A stretch of DNA of 35,696 bases from Bacteroidales bacterium UBA6431 (GTDB lineage: Bacteria; Bacteroidota; Bacteroidia; Bacteroidales; UBA932): positions 1,026-36,721 of the forward strand of contig DJOT01000023.1 in assembly GCA_002439095.1 (NCBI GenBank). The letters are read 5' to 3'. Positions 24,438 to 32,118 of the stretch are shown here, piece after piece. How positions within the stretch are numbered: position 1 is the stretch's first letter; each line of letters opens with the position of its first letter. Below the pieces are notes generated by a model. It worked only from the letters and a program-made list of their open reading frames with translations, was not told the origin of the DNA and ran no database searches. The translations under genes and the position numbers were made by a program.

Positions 24438-24782
24438 ATGGCAGAGCAGGACTGGAAAAAGCGGCTCGGGGTGGTATATTCCACCAACCCCGATTTTCAA
24501 TATCAGACGGAACAGAAGGCGGAGGCAGCCACCCTTGAGCCGGGAAAGCAGAGGCTTATCGTCCGCATCGACCGTCGCCAGAGGGCCGGCAAACAGGTCA
24601 CGCTGATAGAAGGATTCGTCGGCACATCGGATGACCTCTCCGCCCTCGCTAAGACTCTCAAGACCCGCTGCGGAGTCGGAGGCACGGCAAAAGATGGTGA
24701 GATCACCATCCAGGGCGACCTGCGCGACAAGGTTGTCAGCCTGCTCACATCCTTGGGATACAACGCAAAGAGAGGCAATTGA
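24438..24782 (+). CDS. SUI1/eIF1-like translation factor
   Basis: A 114-residue homologue of the eukaryotic/archaeal initiation factor SUI1 (bacterial YciH group). The conserved core is RLIVRIDRRQRAGKQVTLIEGF, then DDLSALAKTLKTRCGVGGTAK, then ITIQGDLRDKVVSLLTSLGY. The basic loop and GVGG-K motif match SUI1. In E. coli YciH influences initiation fidelity and inhibits translation under stress; its role in Bacteroidetes is not known. ATG 24438 is preferred over an in-frame ATG at 24420 because the latter lies inside the promoter box. The stop overlaps the next start as TGATG. Confidence 0.9.
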   Translation: MAEQDWKKRLGVVYSTNPDFQYQTEQKAEAATLEPGKQRLIVRIDRRQRAGKQVTLIEGFVGTSDDLSALAKTLKTRCGVGGTAKDGEITIQGDLRDKVVSLLTSLGYNAKRGN

Positions 24783-25495
24783 TGCTTCAGGACGATCTGT
24801 TCAGGCAGGGACGGCTTGAAATGCCTTCTTCACCGCTGCCGGAGATTTCATCCACGGCAGATTGGAACAATCTGTTGACCAACAGGATAGCTATAGTGTT
24901 GGCCGTGGCTCTGGTATTGATTTACCTCAAAGACATCATCCGGCTCGTGCCTCCTCTGCTATACGCGCTCGACAGGAAAAGAGGCAGCGAATCCCTTGAA
25001 TACAACGTAAGCACCGCACGGATACGTAACACGGTGGCACTAGTCTACACCCTGCCTTTCTGTCTGGCCGCCGACCGCTGCGGGATCTACCGCCCCGGCT
25101 TTTGGAATATGATACCGCCCGAATGGAGCTGCGCGGCGCTCCTAGCGGTAATGCTTGCGTATTTCCTGCTCAGAGCCTCATGCTATACGGTCTTCCGCCC
25201 GAAAAAGATGAGCACTGAAGTTTTCGCCACGCTGAGACACAGCCTCTATAATTATTTCATAGCCCTGGTTTCCATCGCCGTTCCTGTCATCGGGATATTG
25301 CCCCAATTCGGCGTTGCTGACACCTCCGTCCGCACCGTTTTTGAGGTTCTCACCGGTCTCGCATTCATCTTTGCGCTGGCAAGGGCATGGCAGATTTTGA
25401 AAAACAGGCGTTCCGCTTTGTCAACAATTTTGTATCTTTGCGGACTTGAAATCCTGCCAGCCGCCGCGGTGGTGGCGAGCGCGGCATTTTTATGA
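24782..25495 (+). CDS. DUF4271 integral membrane protein
   Basis: A 237-residue predicted inner-membrane protein with about six helices (AIVLAVALVLIYL, TVALVYTLPFCLA, CAALLAVMLAYFLL, YFIALVSIAVPVIGIL, VFEVLTGLAFIFALA, LYLCGLEILPAAAVV). The YLCGLEILP motif near the end is a mark of DUF4271, a Bacteroidetes family regularly found beside hemD. Function unknown. An alternative TTG one codon earlier is less likely. The stop overlaps the hemD start as ATGA. Confidence 0.82.
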   Translation: MLQDDLFRQGRLEMPSSPLPEISSTADWNNLLTNRIAIVLAVALVLIYLKDIIRLVPPLLYALDRKRGSESLEYNVSTARIRNTVALVYTLPFCLAADRCGIYRPGFWNMIPPEWSCAALLAVMLAYFLLRASCYTVFRPKKMSTEVFATLRHSLYNYFIALVSIAVPVIGILPQFGVADTSVRTVFEVLTGLAFIFALARAWQILKNRRSALSTILYLCGLEILPAAAVVASAAFL

Positions 25496-26238
25496 TGCAC
25501 AAGATGAAGATACTGATTTCACAACAGACTCCGACCAACCTCGCACCGTATGAATCTCTCCAGAGCAAATTCGGCGCGACGGTGGACTTCCACCCCTTTT
25601 TCTTGATGGAGCCCCTTTCAGCCAAGGAGTTCCGCGCAGAAAAAATCAACCTTCCGGATTATACGGCCGTCGTCTTCTCTTCAAGGCTCGCCATTGACGC
25701 CTATTTCAAGCTCTGCGACGAGATGCGATTCAAGGTTCCGGAGACGATGAAATATTTCTGCTCGACGGAAGCCGTGGCCATGTATCTTCAGAAGCACATA
25801 GTCTACCGCAAGCGCAAAATATTCTTCGGTGACGGAACTCCGCAGTCCATAGTCGGTCTGGTAGGCCCGAAGCACAAGGGGGAGAAATTCCTCATAACCG
25901 CTTCAGTCGGCTCCAACGCCGACACCATCACTGCCCTCTTCGAATCTGCGGGGCTCGACTGGACACTCGGCATGCTGGTGAAAGCAGTGCCGCAGGATCT
26001 TCACGAACTGGATCTCCATTCCTACGACATCATAGTGATGTACAATCCGTCAGATGTGGTTTCGCTCAAGGAGAACTTCCCGGACTTCAAACAGGGAGAC
26101 ATCAAGTTCGTGTCTTTCGGAAAATCAGTCGTCAAAGCCATGGAAGATGCCGGTTTCAGCATCGAAGTCAAGGCCCCTACCCCAGAAGCCCCGTCAGTAG
26201 GCAGGGCCATTGAACTCTATCTCGAAAACAACAGGTAG
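25492..26238 (+). CDS. hemD: uroporphyrinogen-III synthase
   Basis: Cyclises hydroxymethylbilane to uroporphyrinogen III in haem/corrinoid synthesis. The 248-residue protein shows the weakly conserved two-domain HemD pattern: ILISQQTPTNLAPYES at the start, DYTAVVFSSRLAIDAYF, KYFCSTEAVAMYLQKHI, then KFLITASVGSNADTI and YDIIVMYNPSDVVSLKENFP, with VSFGKSVVKAMEDAG near the end. ATGs at 25492, 25495 and 25504 are all possible; the first gives the 4-base overlap typical of this operon. Order DUF4271-hemD-rnpA-yidD is common in Bacteroidetes. Other haem genes are absent from the window. Confidence 0.88.
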   Translation: MMHKMKILISQQTPTNLAPYESLQSKFGATVDFHPFFLMEPLSAKEFRAEKINLPDYTAVVFSSRLAIDAYFKLCDEMRFKVPETMKYFCSTEAVAMYLQKHIVYRKRKIFFGDGTPQSIVGLVGPKHKGEKFLITASVGSNADTITALFESAGLDWTLGMLVKAVPQDLHELDLHSYDIIVMYNPSDVVSLKENFPDFKQGDIKFVSFGKSVVKAMEDAGFSIEVKAPTPEAPSVGRAIELYLENNR

Positions 26239-26240
26239 GC

Positions 26241-26735
26241 ATGCCCGCCCCCAAGGCAAACACACTTCCGAAACAAGAAAGGCTCTGCGGGAAGACCAAC
26301 ATCTCCGCGCTCATCACCAAAGGGAGATGGGGGACGAGCGCACATCTGAAGTATTGTTGGTACAAGTCAAGGGAAGACGGTGCGGGACATGTGGTCGTGT
26401 CCGTGTCCAAGAAATTTTTCAAAAGAGCCGTCAAACGCAACCTTCTCAAACGCCGGATGCGCGAGGCTTATCGGACACAAAAAGGACTTCTTACCGTATC
26501 CGGAGTTGATTTTCTGCTCGCCTGGTCAAGCAAAGAGATCGCCGACTACGAGACCGTGCGTTCTGAAGTGTCGTCCGTGCTTTCCCGAATCAGCAAGGCT
26601 GCTGGCGCTGCATCCGAATCGCAAAGCCACCCTGCACCGGCAGATTTATCGGCTTCGGATCCTGTGTCTTCTACGGTTGCTACGGCCACAGGCCCTTCGA
26701 CGATGCATCCTCAGGACAGCGGTTCCGCTCTATGA
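26241..26735 (+). CDS. rnpA: ribonuclease P protein component, with C-terminal extension
   Basis: Protein subunit that helps the RNase P RNA bind precursor tRNA. The core is complete: HVVVSVSKKFFKRAVKRN with the RNR-type motif KRNLLKRRMREAYR (66-79). The usual protein would end near residue 118; here a 45-residue tail of Ser, Ala, Pro and Thr follows (119-164), low in complexity and probably disordered. The tail carries the start of yidD in its last bases (4-base overlap). The extension may be genuine or reflect loss of the earlier stop codon; the reading frame is intact. Confidence 0.9.
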   Translation: MPAPKANTLPKQERLCGKTNISALITKGRWGTSAHLKYCWYKSREDGAGHVVVSVSKKFFKRAVKRNLLKRRMREAYRTQKGLLTVSGVDFLLAWSSKEIADYETVRSEVSSVLSRISKAAGAASESQSHPAPADLSASDPVSSTVATATGPSTMHPQDSGSAL

Positions 26736-26971
26736 AAATCGCCGTCTTCCTGAAAAAGGCTCTCTCTCTGCCGTTTGTGCTGCTGATAAAATTCTATCAG
26801 TTATGCATTTCGCCTCTGACCCCACCCACCTGCCGCTTCACGCCCACCTGCTCGCAGTATGCCCTTGAAGCATTCCGCAAATACGGGCCGATCAAGGGAT
26901 TCTGGCTGAGTCTCCGGCGAATCCTGCGCTGCCATCCTTGGGGCGGCAGCGGCTATGACCCGGTGCCGTAG
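26732..26971 (+). CDS. yidD: membrane protein insertion efficiency factor YidD
   Basis: A 79-residue small protein that assists YidC-dependent membrane insertion. It has the family pattern of an amphipathic start (KIAVFLKKALSLPFVLLIKFYQ), ISPLTPPTCRFTPTCSQYALEAF with three conserved cysteines, and the C-terminal HPWGGSGYDPVP. It follows rnpA, its normal neighbour. Its last 36 bases have a near copy at 33270-33305. The gene converges on the yqaA-like gene with 7 bp between the stops. Confidence 0.95.
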   Translation: MKIAVFLKKALSLPFVLLIKFYQLCISPLTPPTCRFTPTCSQYALEAFRKYGPIKGFWLSLRRILRCHPWGGSGYDPVP

Positions 26972-26978
26972 AGCCCTC

Positions 26979-27416
26979 TCAGAACATCCCGAAGATAAGG
27001 GTCCAGGCGATAAAGCGCAGGGCCTTGCCAACTAGAAGTAGGAGAGCGGTCCATCCGGGCGGGGTGCGGTAGAAACCGAGCGCAAGCACGAAGACGTCCC
27101 CCACTACAGGCACCCAAGCTATCAGGGCGAGCCACACCCCATATTTGTCCACCTTTGCCTTCTGCTTTTCGAGAGTTTCGGGCTTGACCTTGAACCACTT
27201 CTCCAGCCATTCCCATTTTCCCAACCGGCCCATGAAATAAGTGATGAGGCTGCCGATCCAGTTGCCGAGCGTGCCCACGACAAGGCAGGCCACCGGTTCC
27301 TTGATGGCGGCGAGGACTGCGATGTAGAGGGCGTCCGAACTGAACGGGACGACGGTGGCGGCGAGGATATTGCCGATGAATAGGCCGAGGAGGCCAAGCT
27401 TTTCTAATCCGAACAC
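26979..27416 (-). CDS. YqaA/DedA-like small membrane protein (VTT/SNARE-associated fold)
   Basis: A predicted inner-membrane protein of the YqaA branch, with GNILAATVVPFSSDALYIAV, GTLGNWIGSLITYFMGRLGK and WVPVVGDVFVLALGFYR. The pattern of two re-entrant segments with conserved Gly/Pro matches the DedA/VTT superfamily, members of which move or scramble lipids. I choose a GTG start at 27416 (145 residues), because a promoter box (27422-27429) ends 5 bases before it; a TTG at 27470 would make the protein longer but precedes that box and has no homologous look. Role in this organism unknown. Confidence 0.78.
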   Translation of the reverse strand: MFGLEKLGLLGLFIGNILAATVVPFSSDALYIAVLAAIKEPVACLVVGTLGNWIGSLITYFMGRLGKWEWLEKWFKVKPETLEKQKAKVDKYGVWLALIAWVPVVGDVFVLALGFYRTPPGWTALLLLVGKALRFIAWTLIFGMF

Positions 27417-27421
27417 GGTCT

Positions 27422-27429
27422 CAAAGGTA
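27422..27429 (-). promoter_or_regulatory. -7 box TACCTTTG of the yqaA-like gene
   Basis: TAnnTTTG match on the minus strand 5 bases before GTG 27416. The same box-to-start geometry as at 24394 and 35286 supports the GTG start. Confidence 0.5.
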
Positions 27430-27474
27430 CGAAAATCCTCATAAATGATGATTGCCCTGCCCTGAGGCAATATC

Positions 27475-27482
27475 TACTTTTG
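27475..27482 (+). promoter_or_regulatory. -7 box TACTTTTG of the metal ATPase gene
   Basis: TAnnTTTG match 40 bases before ATG 27523. A short hairpin (CCCGA 27484-27488, TCGGG 27494-27498) begins right after it and would lie at the start of the transcript; it could be an operator or leader structure. Confidence 0.5.
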
Positions 27483-27522
27483 TCCCGAAAACATCGGGCA
27501 ACTCCCCGAAAATGAATACACA

Positions 27523-29403
27523 ATGGAAAAAGAACAAAAAACAGACCTTGCGCGCATTATAGTTTCCGCCCTGCTGCTTGCGGCAGCTTATGCCGTTGAG
27601 CGCACTTGCTCATTACCTACATGGCAACTGCTTCTCATATATCTGATACCTTATCTGGTTGCCGGCGCTGATGTACTCAAGGAGGCCGGGGAGAGCATCC
27701 TCAAACTTGAAGCGCTCGATGAGGATTTCCTGATGAGCGTCGCAACCCTCGGCGCGCTTGCGATAGGTTTCCTGCCCGGAGCAGAGAACCAGTTCCCCGA
27801 GGCCGTGTTCGTGATGCTTTTCTTCAAGGTGGGCGAGCTGTTCGAGTCCATAGCCGAGGGCCGAAGCCGCAAGTCCATATCTCATCTTATGGATATACGA
27901 CCGGACACGGCCAATGTTCTAAGGGGCGGTAAAATATTGACAGTCAATCCAGAAAACGTAGCCGTCGGGGAGAGCGTGGTAGTAAGGCCCGGGGAGAGGG
28001 TGCCGATGGACGGAGTCGTGGCAGAAGGAGATTCAAGCCTGGACACAGTTGCCTTGACAGGGGAGAGCGTGCCTCGCAGAGTCCATAAGGGAGATGACAT
28101 CTTCTCCGGCTGTGTCAACCTCAGCGGTGTGCTGACCGTCAATGTAACCAAGCCTTTCGGTGAATCCACCGCCTCGCGCATCCTGGACCTCGTGGAGCAT
28201 GCGTCTTCCAACAAATCGCGCAGCGAGAATTTCATCTCCCGTTTCGCCCGGGTATACACCCCGGTAGTGGTCGCGGGTGCCGTGCTTCTGGCTTTGCTGC
28301 CGCCTCTGTTCTCCGGAGATTTCCAGGACACATTCCCTACCTGGCTTTATAGGGCTCTGACTTTCCTCGTCGTGTCCTGCCCTTGCGCGCTGGTGATATC
28401 TGTGCCGCTCTCGTTTTTCGGGGGGATCGGCGCCGCTTCACGCAAGGGAGTCCTTGTCAAAGGTTCCAATTACCTTGAGGCTCTCGCTTCGCTCGGGACC
28501 GTCGTTTTCGACAAGACCGGAACTCTCACCAAAGGAGTTTTTGAGGTCAACGTTGTCCATCCCGAAAAGATAGATCCTGAGACATTCCTGCACATGGCAG
28601 CCCATGTGGAGAGGTATTCCACTCATCCGATTGCCGTTTCCCTGCGTAACGCCTATCCGGCCGAGAAGGACGGCTGCTCCGTGGAGGATGTCACTGAAGT
28701 GGCCGGACAAGGGGTTTGTGCCATGGTTAATGGAGATAAAGTCTGCGTCGGCAACTCCAAACTCATGGATGCCGAGGGAGCCAAATGGCATCCTTGTGAG
28801 AAGCCGGGGACTATAATCCACATGTCCATCAACGGGGAGTATGTCGGTCATGTGGTCATATCTGACAAGATAAAGGACGATGCCGCCACGGCAATAAGCG
28901 CCCTCAAGGCAGAGGGCGTAGAACGGACAGTCATGCTGACAGGTGACCACGAGGACGTGGCCAAGAGCGTGGCAGCCTCCTTAGGTCTCGACGAGTATCA
29001 TGCGGAGCTGCTCCCCGCCGACAAGGTGGTCTGGATGGAGAAGATAATGTCCGGCACTCCTGCCGGGCGCAAGACAGCCTTCGTCGGTGACGGCATCAAC
29101 GACGCTCCTGTGCTTGCGCGTGCCGATGTCGGCATCGCCATGGGCGGCCTCGGCTCTGATGCGGCCATCGAAGCTGCGGATGTCGTTCTGATGGATGACA
29201 AGCCATCCAAGATCGCGGCGGTCATCGCCGTGGCGCGGCGCACCCTGAAGATTGCGCGGGAGAATACGATATTCGCAATAGGCATCAAGCTGCTTGTGCT
29301 CGGTCTCGCGGGATGTGGTCTCGCCGGGATGTGGCTGGCGGTATTCGCTGATGTGGGAGTTACAGTGATTGCAGTGCTTAACGCCATGCGCGCCTTGCGC
29401 TAG
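27523..29403 (+). CDS. zntA: P1B-type heavy-metal ATPase, ZntA-like, lacking the N-terminal metal domain
   Basis: Inner-membrane ATPase that exports divalent metal. In order: TGES actuator motif (179-182), CPC metal site in TM6 (SCPCAL, 285-290), phosphorylated DKTGTLT (330-336), HP motif (THPI, 367-370), MLTGD, GDGINDAPVLA, and last helix LAVFADVGVTVIAVLNAMR. CPC plus the Asp-Val-Gly of the last helix fits the Zn/Cd/Pb subtype rather than copper. At 626 residues it has no N-terminal CxxC HMA domain, which is an ordinary variation. It is divergent from the yqaA-like gene, and its stop shares bases with the lepA stop. No metalloregulator gene lies beside it. Confidence 0.92.
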   Translation: MEKEQKTDLARIIVSALLLAAAYAVERTCSLPTWQLLLIYLIPYLVAGADVLKEAGESILKLEALDEDFLMSVATLGALAIGFLPGAENQFPEAVFVMLFFKVGELFESIAEGRSRKSISHLMDIRPDTANVLRGGKILTVNPENVAVGESVVVRPGERVPMDGVVAEGDSSLDTVALTGESVPRRVHKGDDIFSGCVNLSGVLTVNVTKPFGESTASRILDLVEHASSNKSRSENFISRFARVYTPVVVAGAVLLALLPPLFSGDFQDTFPTWLYRALTFLVVSCPCALVISVPLSFFGGIGAASRKGVLVKGSNYLEALASLGTVVFDKTGTLTKGVFEVNVVHPEKIDPETFLHMAAHVERYSTHPIAVSLRNAYPAEKDGCSVEDVTEVAGQGVCAMVNGDKVCVGNSKLMDAEGAKWHPCEKPGTIIHMSINGEYVGHVVISDKIKDDAATAISALKAEGVERTVMLTGDHEDVAKSVAASLGLDEYHAELLPADKVVWMEKIMSGTPAGRKTAFVGDGINDAPVLARADVGIAMGGLGSDAAIEAADVVLMDDKPSKIAAVIAVARRTLKIARENTIFAIGIKLLVLGLAGCGLAGMWLAVFADVGVTVIAVLNAMRALR

Positions 29404-31196
29404 GAGTCGAGTTTGAGAACAGCCATGAATGCGCTCTGAGGAACCTGCACGGTACCGATCTGGCGCATTCTTTTTTTGCCTTCCTTCTGTTTTTCCAGAA
29501 GTTTGCGCTTGCGGGTCACATCGCCTCCATAACACTTGGCGGTCACGTCCTTACGCACCTGCTTGACAGTCTCGCGGGCGATGATTTTCGCTCCGATGGC
29601 GGCCTGCACCGGGATGTCGAACTGCTGGCGCGGGATTAGATCTTTGAGTTTGAGGCACATCTTGCGTCCGAAGTCGTAGGCGTTGTCTTCATGGATAAGG
29701 GTTGAGAGTGCATCTGCCGGCTCACCGTTGAGGAGGATGTCAAGCCTGACGAGCTTCGCTGGGCGGAAACCGATGATATGGTAGTCGAATGAGGCGTAAC
29801 CCTTGGAGATGGTCTTGAGCTTGTCGTAGAAGTCAAAGACGATCTCGGAAAGCGGCATGTCATAGCTGAGCTCCACCCTGTCGGCCGTGATGTAGTGCTG
29901 GCCTATGAGGGTGCCGCGCCTGTCGAGGCATAGTTTCATTATGGGCCCGAAGAATTCGGACTTGGAGATGATCTGCGCCCTGATGTACGGCTCCTCGATA
30001 TGATCAATCATCGTTTGGGCAGGCAACCCTGACGGATTGTGCACATCGATGACCTCCCCTTGGGTAGTGTAGACCTTGTAAGATACGTTGGGGACTGTGG
30101 TTATCACATCCATATCGAATTCCCGGAACAGCCGCTCCTGCACGATTTCAAGGTGCAGCAGGCCGAGAAAGCCGCAGCGGAAACCGGAGCCGAGGGCCAG
30201 GGAACTCTCCGGTTCGTATACAAATGAGGCATCGTTGAGCTGGAATTTCTCCAACACGGAACGCAGCTCCTCAAACTTGTCAGCCTGCACAGGGTACATG
30301 CCGGCGAATACCATAGGCTTCACCTCCTCAAATCCGGCTATGGCCTCACTGCACGGACGGCTCACGTGGGTGATGGTGTCGCCCACCTTGACCTCGGCTG
30401 CACTCTTTATGCCGGTGATGACATATCCCACGTCCCCACAGCCTACCTCATCGCACGGGATGAGTTTCATCTTGAGGTGCCCGACCTCCTCCACCTCGTA
30501 TTCCATGCCGGTGGCGAAGAACTTCACCTTGTCGCCCTTACGGATGCTGCCGTTCTTGACTTTGAAGTAGGCTATAACTCCGCGGAACGAGTTGAATACA
30601 GAGTCGAAGATGAGGGCCTGGAGAGGTGCCTGCGGGTCTCCCTGCGGTGCGGGGATTTTCTCGACTATGGCATCCAGAATCGGAGCCACCCCCTCTCCGG
30701 TACGGGCGGACACCTTGAACACATCCTCCGGCTCGCAGCCGATCAGATCGCAGATCTCGTCCGTAACGAGTTCCACCTGAGCCGACTCCATGTCTATCTT
30801 GTTGAGCACAGGGATGATCTCAAGTCCGTGGTCGATGGCCATGTAAAGGTTGGAGATGGTCTGTGCCTGCACGCCCTGCGATGCGTCCACCACCAACAGC
30901 GCACCCTCGCATGAGGCTATGGAACGGGAGACCTCATAAGAGAAGTCCACGTGGCCAGGGGTGTCGATCAGGTTGAGTTTGTACTGCTCTCCCTTGTATG
31001 TGTGGACCATCTGGATGGCGTGGCTCTTGATGGTGATGCCTTTTTCCCTTTCGAGATCCATATCGTCAAGGACCTGGTTTTCCATGTCGCGAGCACCCAA
31101 AGTTCTGGTCAGTTCGAGCAGCCTGTCGGCCAAGGTGCTCTTGCCGTGGTCGATGTGTGCTATGATGCAAAAGTTTCTTATGTTCTTCATCTCCAT
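29400..31196 (-). CDS. lepA: elongation factor 4
   Basis: Ribosome-bound GTPase (LepA/EF4) thought to act on translocation or 30S assembly. The 598-residue length and order are normal: AHIDHGKST P-loop, REKGITIKSHAIQM (switch I), DTPGHVDF (G3), NKIDM (G4), VSARTGEGV (G5), then domains II-III (FVYEPESSLALGSGFRCGFLG), and the LepA-specific C-terminal region (GYASFDYHIIGFRPAKLVRLD; KCYGGDVTRKRKLLEKQKEGKKRMRQIG). An internal ATG at 31190 (MKNIRNF) is equally possible. A -7 box stands 8 bases before ATG 31196. Confidence 0.97.
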   Translation of the reverse strand: MEMKNIRNFCIIAHIDHGKSTLADRLLELTRTLGARDMENQVLDDMDLEREKGITIKSHAIQMVHTYKGEQYKLNLIDTPGHVDFSYEVSRSIASCEGALLVVDASQGVQAQTISNLYMAIDHGLEIIPVLNKIDMESAQVELVTDEICDLIGCEPEDVFKVSARTGEGVAPILDAIVEKIPAPQGDPQAPLQALIFDSVFNSFRGVIAYFKVKNGSIRKGDKVKFFATGMEYEVEEVGHLKMKLIPCDEVGCGDVGYVITGIKSAAEVKVGDTITHVSRPCSEAIAGFEEVKPMVFAGMYPVQADKFEELRSVLEKFQLNDASFVYEPESSLALGSGFRCGFLGLLHLEIVQERLFREFDMDVITTVPNVSYKVYTTQGEVIDVHNPSGLPAQTMIDHIEEPYIRAQIISKSEFFGPIMKLCLDRRGTLIGQHYITADRVELSYDMPLSEIVFDFYDKLKTISKGYASFDYHIIGFRPAKLVRLDILLNGEPADALSTLIHEDNAYDFGRKMCLKLKDLIPRQQFDIPVQAAIGAKIIARETVKQVRKDVTAKCYGGDVTRKRKLLEKQKEGKKRMRQIGTVQVPQSAFMAVLKLDS

Positions 31197-31204
31197 ACAA
31201 GGTG

Positions 31205-31212
31205 CAAAGATA
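31205..31212 (-). promoter_or_regulatory. -7 box TATCTTTG of lepA
   Basis: TAnnTTTG match on the minus strand 8 bases before ATG 31196 (14 before the alternative ATG 31190). It is divergent from the transketolase promoter. Confidence 0.55.
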
Positions 31213-31231
31213 AGAAATCAATTTTTATTCT

Positions 31232-31239
31232 TAACTTTG
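31232..31239 (+). promoter_or_regulatory. -7 box TAACTTTG of the transketolase operon
   Basis: TAnnTTTG match 38 bases before ATG 31278; no -33 TTTG at the expected distance. Confidence 0.45.
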
Positions 31240-31277
31240 TGTCCCTTATGTTCTGACTTAATACACAACATAATTAT

Positions 31278-32117
31278 ATGGCAACAATCGAAGAACTTTC
31301 AAAGATTTCCTCCCAGGTTCGCAGGGACATCGTCAGGATGGTGACTGCGGCCAAGTCCGGCCACCCGGGCGGATCGCTCGGCATCACGGATGTGATGACG
31401 ACTCTTTATTTCAACGAGATGAAGCACGACCCGAAGACATGGACACGCTGCGGCAAGGATCAGGATGTTTTCATCCTTTCCGCCGGGCACCTCGCTCCGG
31501 TACTCTATGCGGAGCTCGCCCGCGCCGGATACTTCCCTGTGCATGAGCTCGGGACACTCCGTAAATTCGGAAGCCGTCTTCAGGGGCATCCGTGCATCAC
31601 AGACTCTCTCCCGGGAGTGTTCAAGCCTTCAGGCTCCCTCGGACAGGGCCTTTCCGTGGCTGCCGGCATCGCCCTCGGCAAAAAGATGGAAGGTGACGAC
31701 ACCCGTGTATACTGCCTCTGCGGAGACGGCGAGAGCGAGGAGGGGCAGATCTGGGAAGCCGGAATGTGGGCTCAACACCACAAGGTGGACAATCTGATTG
31801 CCTTCACGGACTGGAACGGCCAGCAGATCGACGGTCCTACCACCTCCATCACCGGTGTCGAGGATCTGAGCGAGAAGTGGGGAGCTTTCGGCTGGGATGT
31901 CATCATCGCTGACGGCAACGACTATCAGAGCATCCTTGATGCTTTCAAGCTTGCGCACAACGCCGACGGCAAGCCTAAGATGATACTTTTCAAGACACAG
32001 ATGGGCTACGGTGTCGATTTCATGTGCGGCACCAACGCATGGCATGGCAAGGCTCCGTCAGCTGAGCAGTGCGAAGAGGCCCTCAAGCAGTTACCTGAAA
32101 CTTTAGGAGATTATTAG
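31278..32117 (+). CDS. transketolase, N-terminal (TPP-binding) subunit
   Basis: First half of a two-gene transketolase of the pentose phosphate pathway. The 279-residue protein includes KSGHPGGSLGITD, SAGHLAPVLYAE, GSLGQGLSVAAGIA, and the thiamine diphosphate/Mg site GDGESEEGQIWEA...DWNGQQIDG. It ends at QLPETLGDY with its own stop; the second subunit begins one base later. Split transketolases are normal in many Bacteroidetes, Firmicutes and Archaea, so this is not a frameshift. Confidence 0.94.
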   Translation: MATIEELSKISSQVRRDIVRMVTAAKSGHPGGSLGITDVMTTLYFNEMKHDPKTWTRCGKDQDVFILSAGHLAPVLYAELARAGYFPVHELGTLRKFGSRLQGHPCITDSLPGVFKPSGSLGQGLSVAAGIALGKKMEGDDTRVYCLCGDGESEEGQIWEAGMWAQHHKVDNLIAFTDWNGQQIDGPTTSITGVEDLSEKWGAFGWDVIIADGNDYQSILDAFKLAHNADGKPKMILFKTQMGYGVDFMCGTNAWHGKAPSAEQCEEALKQLPETLGDY

Positions 32118-32118
32118 T

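Noticed and set aside
26380..26868. 162-residue frame overlapping rnpA and yidD
   Set aside because: It is out of frame with both recognised genes and shows no family feature.
27523..29403. Metal ATPase considered truncated because it lacks the N-terminal HMA domain
   Set aside because: The start codon is close behind a promoter box, all catalytic motifs are present, and HMA-less P1B ATPases are common.
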